Assembly (NCBI GenBank): GCA_024707305.1
Contig: JANPZZ010000008.1
Coordinates: 1-51,371 of the forward strand
Origin: Chitinophagaceae bacterium
Lineage (GTDB): Bacteria; Bacteroidota; Bacteroidia; Chitinophagales; Chitinophagaceae
DNA length: 51,371 nucleotides
Reading direction: 5' to 3'
The notes under the pieces are model-generated. The model ran no database searches. It saw only the letters and a program-made list of their open reading frames with translations, and was not told where the DNA came from. Positions 48,029 to 51,371 of this stretch are shown in pieces. Made by a program: the position numbers and the translations under genes. Within the stretch, counting starts at the first letter, position 1, and each line of letters begins with the position of its first letter.

Positions 48029-49136
48029 TTGTCGTCTACAACAATAGCATATATTGCTGATCGCATTTTTGACGGATATCAATGGCATAATGACAAAGCG
48101 CTGGTTATAGAAAACGGAAAGCTGCGCGAACTAATAAATAAATCCGCGGTTCCGGCGAAAATGCCCGCTCATGATTTTGGTTCAGGTACCAGCATTGTCC
48201 CTTCTTTTATAGAATTGCAGGTTTATGGAGCTATGGGCAAACTGCTCGCCATGCATCCCACTACAGAAGCGTTGGAATGCCTGGTGAAATATGCACGCGA
48301 AGGCGGTACGCGCTGGAGCATGCCCACCGTTGCCACCAATACTTACGAAGTTTTTTATCAGTGTATTGATGCCGTGCGGGCTTATTGGAAAAACGGAGGC
48401 ACCGGCATCACCGGATTGCATATTGAAGGGCCCTGGGTGCACCCACTACGCAAGGGGGCCCATAAAGAAGAATGGATACATGTTCCTACGATGGAACAGG
48501 CGACAGCTTTGCTGGAATACGGAAAGGGAATTATTAGAATGATGACTATTGCGCCGGAGAGAGTAAGTCAGGAATTGATCGAGCTGCTGCGTTCCTATGA
48601 TGTAATTCTTTCCGCCGGACATAGTAATGCAACTTATGAAGAAGCGAAACACGCATTTAGAAATGGCGTGAATGCGGTTACGCACCTCTACAATGCAATG
48701 AGTCCCCTGCAACACCGGGCACCCGGCCTTGCTGGCGCAGCTATGGATGATGATGAAGTAATGGTGAGCATAATTCCTGATGGACATCACGTAGACTTCG
48801 CCGCAGTTCGTATTGCAAAAGCGGTTGTAAAAGAGCGACTCTTTGTGATTACAGACGCTGTTACCGATACACCGGACGGGCCCTATCCGCATACAAAAGC
48901 GGGCGATAAATATGAATCGAATGGAATTCTCAGTGGGTCGGCACTTCAAATGAATGAAGCGGTGCGCAATCTGGTGAAGCATGTAGGCGTTGAACCCGGA
49001 GAAGCAATTCGTATGTGCTCGCTCTACCCTGCACAGGTATTAAAAAAACCCTGCGATTACAGGAAGGTTTAAACAAGGCGAAAACGCTTATCTCACTGTA
49101 CTGGATGCAGAATATAATGTAGTGACGACTGTATAA
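48029..49136 (+). CDS. nagA: N-acetylglucosamine-6-phosphate deacetylase, one frameshift
   Basis: Converts GlcNAc-6-phosphate to glucosamine-6-phosphate in amino-sugar and cell-wall recycling. About 368 residues of amidohydrolase fold, TTG start at 48029. Active-site parts: HIEGPWVHPLRKGAH (metal Glu), SAGHSNATYEEA (His), THLYNAMSPLQHRAPG (His), IPDGHHVD, and ITDAVTDT (catalytic Asp). The first metal motif, usually HxH, is QVY here, as in single-metal NagA (QxN in E. coli). The frame breaks at the A7 run 49042-49048; one A fewer gives VLKNPAITGRFKQGENAYLTVLDAEYN, ending at 49136. Confidence 0.92.
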
Positions 49137-49148
49137 TGTTGATCAGGG

Positions 49149-49466
49149 TTATGCAGTTGCCTTTGTAGCTTCATCCTGTTCGCGTTTCCATTGTTTATCC
49201 ATGATGAAGGTTCCGAATGGAAGTAAAGATGAAATGAAGGCTTTGATAAACCAGCCCCAGCCTTTGTTGTATTCTCTTTTTGTTTCCCACGACAACACTA
49301 CAAAAGCCACGAACAATACACCGTGCAATCCACCCACTACGGTTACTGCCATAGGAAAGTTTGCGAAATACTTTAATGGCATGGCAATAAAAAGTAACAC
49401 GAGGTAGGAAATACCTTCAATGTTGGCGATGTTTCGGAACAGTTTAAATGTTTTGGCAGACTTCAT
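49149..49466 (-). CDS. DUF3817 family integral membrane protein
   Basis: 105 residues from ATG 49466 (MKSAKTFKLFRNIANIEGISYL). Three membrane helices at about 18-36, 45-65 and 80-98. FRNIANIEGISYLVLLFIAMPLKY, GGLHGVLFVAF and GWFIKAFISSLLPFGTFIMDK are typical of DUF3817 (YdzA-like). Function unknown. An upstream extension of the frame lacks support. Convergent with nagA, 12 bp apart. Confidence 0.82.
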   Translation of the reverse strand: MKSAKTFKLFRNIANIEGISYLVLLFIAMPLKYFANFPMAVTVVGGLHGVLFVAFVVLSWETKREYNKGWGWFIKAFISSLLPFGTFIMDKQWKREQDEATKATA

Positions 49467-49524
49467 GATGTAATATTTGGCGGCAAAGCTGTGGATTACT
49501 TCCGCAACTTTCCTCACCGTTTTG

Positions 49525-50653
49525 TCAGTAATTAATGATTTGCTCTTCGATGTTGGCGGGAATCTCGCGCCATTGGTAAAGTTGGTTGCGCAGTTGTGGT
49601 TCAAAACCAGCTTCGCGAATAGCATCCTGAATACTTTTATAAGTAAAACGGTGGGGTGCGCCCGCGGCACTCACTACATTTTCTTCAATCATAATAGAAC
49701 CAAAGTCGTTAGCACCCGCGTGTAGACAAACCTGTGCAGTTTGTCGTCCTACGGTAAGCCAGCTTGCCTGAATGTTTTTCACATTGGGAAGCATGATGCG
49801 GCTAAGGGCAATCATGCGAATGTATTCGTCGGCGGTGGTGAGATTATGTACACCACGTATACGCGTAAGTAATGTGTCTACATCCTGGAAGGTCCAGGGG
49901 ATGAATGCGAGGAAACCGTTGGCGGATGCTGGTTTGCGACTTTGCACTTCACGGATCTTTACCAGGTGTTCAAAACGTTCTTCAATGGTTTCCACATGGC
50001 CAAACATCATGGTTGCAGATGTGGTAATGTCGAGCTTATGCGCTTCATGCATAATATCGAGCCATTCCTGTGCGCCGCATTTACCTTTTGAAATGAGTCG
50101 GCGAACACGGTCGATGAGGATTTCTGCACCCGCTCCGGGCAATGAATCAAGACCAGCATCTTTCAAAGCCTTCAGCACTTCGTGGTGGGTGCTTTTCTCC
50201 AGTTTGGTGATATGCGCAATTTCGGGCGGTCCGAGCGCATGCAGGCGGATATCGGGAAATTCAGCTTTTATCTGGCTGAACGTATCTACATAAAACTGCA
50301 AACCCAGCTCAGGATGGTGGCCTCCCTGCAATAGCAACTGATCGCCACCCAGGCGAAGCGTTTCTGTAATCTTCTGCCGGTAGGTAGGCATATCTGTAAT
50401 ATAAGCTTCAGGGTGACCGGGGATGCGGAAGAAATTGCAAAACTTACAATTGGCGATACACACATTGGTGGTGTTGACATTGCGGTCGATTTGCCAGGTC
50501 AACACGGCCGTGAGGCACCTGCTGCTTGCGTAAACCATCGGCCACCAGCATTAATTCAGTCAGCGGTGCATGGTGGTACAATTCAACACCTTCTTCAACA
50601 CTCAGAAACCCAAACGATGCGGCCTTATCCAGTAACTCGGAAATATTATGCAT
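49525..50653 (-). CDS. mqnC: Cyclic dehypoxanthine futalosine synthase MqnC, one frameshift
   Basis: Radical-SAM enzyme of the futalosine route to menaquinone. About 375 residues. The 4Fe-4S CX3CX2C motif reads CIANCKFCNF; also TNVCIANCKFCNFFRIPG, LLLQGGHHPELGLQFYVD, SLPGAGAEILIDRVR, and TSATMMFGHVET. The first 47 residues (MHNISELLDKAASFGFLSVEEG) are in another frame. One C fewer near 50506-50509 joins QQVPHG to VLTWQIDRNVN. The enzyme implies a menaquinone route by futalosine; mqnA/B/D are not in the window. It is transcribed away from the last gene across a 200-bp gap where I see no feature. Confidence 0.95.
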
Positions 50654-50851
50654 GATATTTTATTAAAACGATCTTCTGCCCATCATCAGCGCTGGCCAGA
50701 ATCGAAATCCATTTGCAAAAATAAGGCGGATGAAAACATTTACGACCCGATAAAGCAGTCCGCAGACCAGAAATCGTAAATTTCAGGTAGCTGCTGCAAC
50801 AAAACCTTATGCTTTCTGTCTTTTTAAGGATTGCAACCATTAACTAACCTT

Positions 50852-51371
50852 ATGCCATCGAAAAAACGAATAATTCTGCTTTTTGTTCTCCTGCCCCTGT
50901 TTTCTCCTGTTTGGAGCCAGGAAGAATTTATAGAACCACCCAGCCGCGTATTAACCACCATTCCTTTTGAGCAATTAACCGGCGGCGTAATTATTCTCTA
51001 AGGCAAAATTTGATAGCTTTTCAGATACACTCAATTTTATTCTCGATAGCGGAAGCAGTGGCATTTCCGTTGATTCCACATTCGTCGCCGACTGGGGCCT
51101 GGTGCCCAAACCTTCCGATCGGTCCATTCGAGGCATTGCAGGTATTCGTAAAGTGAGCTTTAAATAACCGGCAATTGCATTTTCCCAACCTTTACGGTAG
51201 ATAGTCTCGATTTTCATGTAAATAGATTATGACATTCTCACCAGCGTTTATGGAATTAATATTGACGGAATTATCGGTTATTCCTTTCTCAGTCGCTATA
51301 TCGTAAAAATCAATTACGATAGTTTGAAGATTGACATCTGTACCAATGGGACGATTCGTTATCCGAAAGGC
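50852..51371 (+). CDS. Aspartyl-protease-like secreted protein (3' end cut off), several frameshifts
   Basis: Starts at ATG 50852 with a signal peptide (MPSKKRIILLFVLLPLFSP). The frame stops at once near 51001, but the next frame carries AKFDSFSDTLNFILDSGSSGISVD, the active-site loop of retropepsin-like proteases (DSGSS; DTG in most relatives). Further shifts lead to NNRQLHFPNL, LDFHVN and DYDILTSVYGINIDGIIGYSFLSRY, a usual second loop in this family (GIIGYSFL). At least three shifts occur (near 51000, 51163 and 51200-51225). Probably an envelope or periplasmic peptidase; Bacteroidota often have these with PDZ domains further on. Confidence 0.72.

Noticed and set aside
3295..49136. Programmed ribosomal frameshifting as a cause of the many split genes
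   Set aside because: The breaks occur in unrelated genes, at differing homopolymers, in both shift directions, and without a shared slippery heptamer, pseudoknot or stop context. Error in the sequence is simpler.

Overview
The window looks like chromosomal DNA of a member of the Bacteroidota, most likely a Chitinophagaceae-type organism. Support comes from lineage-typical families (IPExxxVDY protein, DUF2480, GLPGLI protein, S46 dipeptidyl-peptidase, GH3-like protein, beta-barrel family 3 outer-membrane protein) and from repeated TAnnTTTG-type -7 elements ahead of genes. The content is ordinary housekeeping and cell-envelope genes. I see no phage, insertion sequence, integrase, CRISPR array, tRNA or rRNA.

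Layout. 1-4.3 kb: 5'-truncated M28 peptidase, IPExxxVDY protein, then on the minus strand quinolinate synthase NadA and an ArnT-like membrane glycosyltransferase. 4.3-5.0 kb: a 670-bp gene-free stretch with an AT-rich block beside a cluster of DnaA-box-like 9-mers, plus a REP-like hairpin; it is a candidate replication origin. 5.0-10.2 kb: DPP11-like S46 peptidase, PpiD/SurA-type foldase and DUF2480, each ahead of or behind clear hairpins. 10.2-16.3 kb, minus strand: dnaN, then (after a terminator) DUF2007, fatty-acid hydroxylase, kdsB, ClC and corA. 16.6-18 kb: recX and omega-amidase. 18-21.3 kb, minus: inositol-phosphatase, thiL, S41 peptidase. 21.4-27 kb, plus: two-domain glycosyltransferase, GH3-like protein, LysE exporter, small secreted protein, mtgA. 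27-30.7 kb, minus: pnuC with a NadR-type kinase (nicotinamide riboside salvage), M23 lipoprotein, SRPBCC and alpha/beta hydrolase, separated by inverted arrays of an 8-nt unit. 30.8-40 kb: saccharopine-dehydrogenase-like protein, Nfu, methyltransferases including CmoA, Spx/ArsC-like, Tet-type MFS, OmpA lipoprotein, single-domain asparaginase, a double Fe-S domain protein, and a second M28 peptidase. 40-41.2 kb: a 1.1-kb array of CGTCCC/GGGACG palindromes with a duplicated block of about 310 bp. 41.3-51.4 kb: outer-membrane beta-barrel protein, hypothetical secreted protein, GLPGLI protein, histidine kinase/response regulator pair, NagA, DUF3817, MqnC (futalosine menaquinone pathway) and the start of an aspartyl-protease-like protein.

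Most important caveat: I count at least 30 single-base frameshifts in 22 genes, mostly in short homopolymers, including normally indispensable genes such as nadA and mqnC. In each case the adjacent frame continues the expected family sequence. This is best explained by uncorrected indel errors from a homopolymer-prone sequencing method, not by pseudogenes. I therefore give merged gene coordinates across the frameshifts.

No clearly new multi-gene system is visible. The best leads are the origin-like region, the palindrome array, the 8-nt inverted arrays and the glycosyltransferase with a shortened sugar-transferase-like tail.
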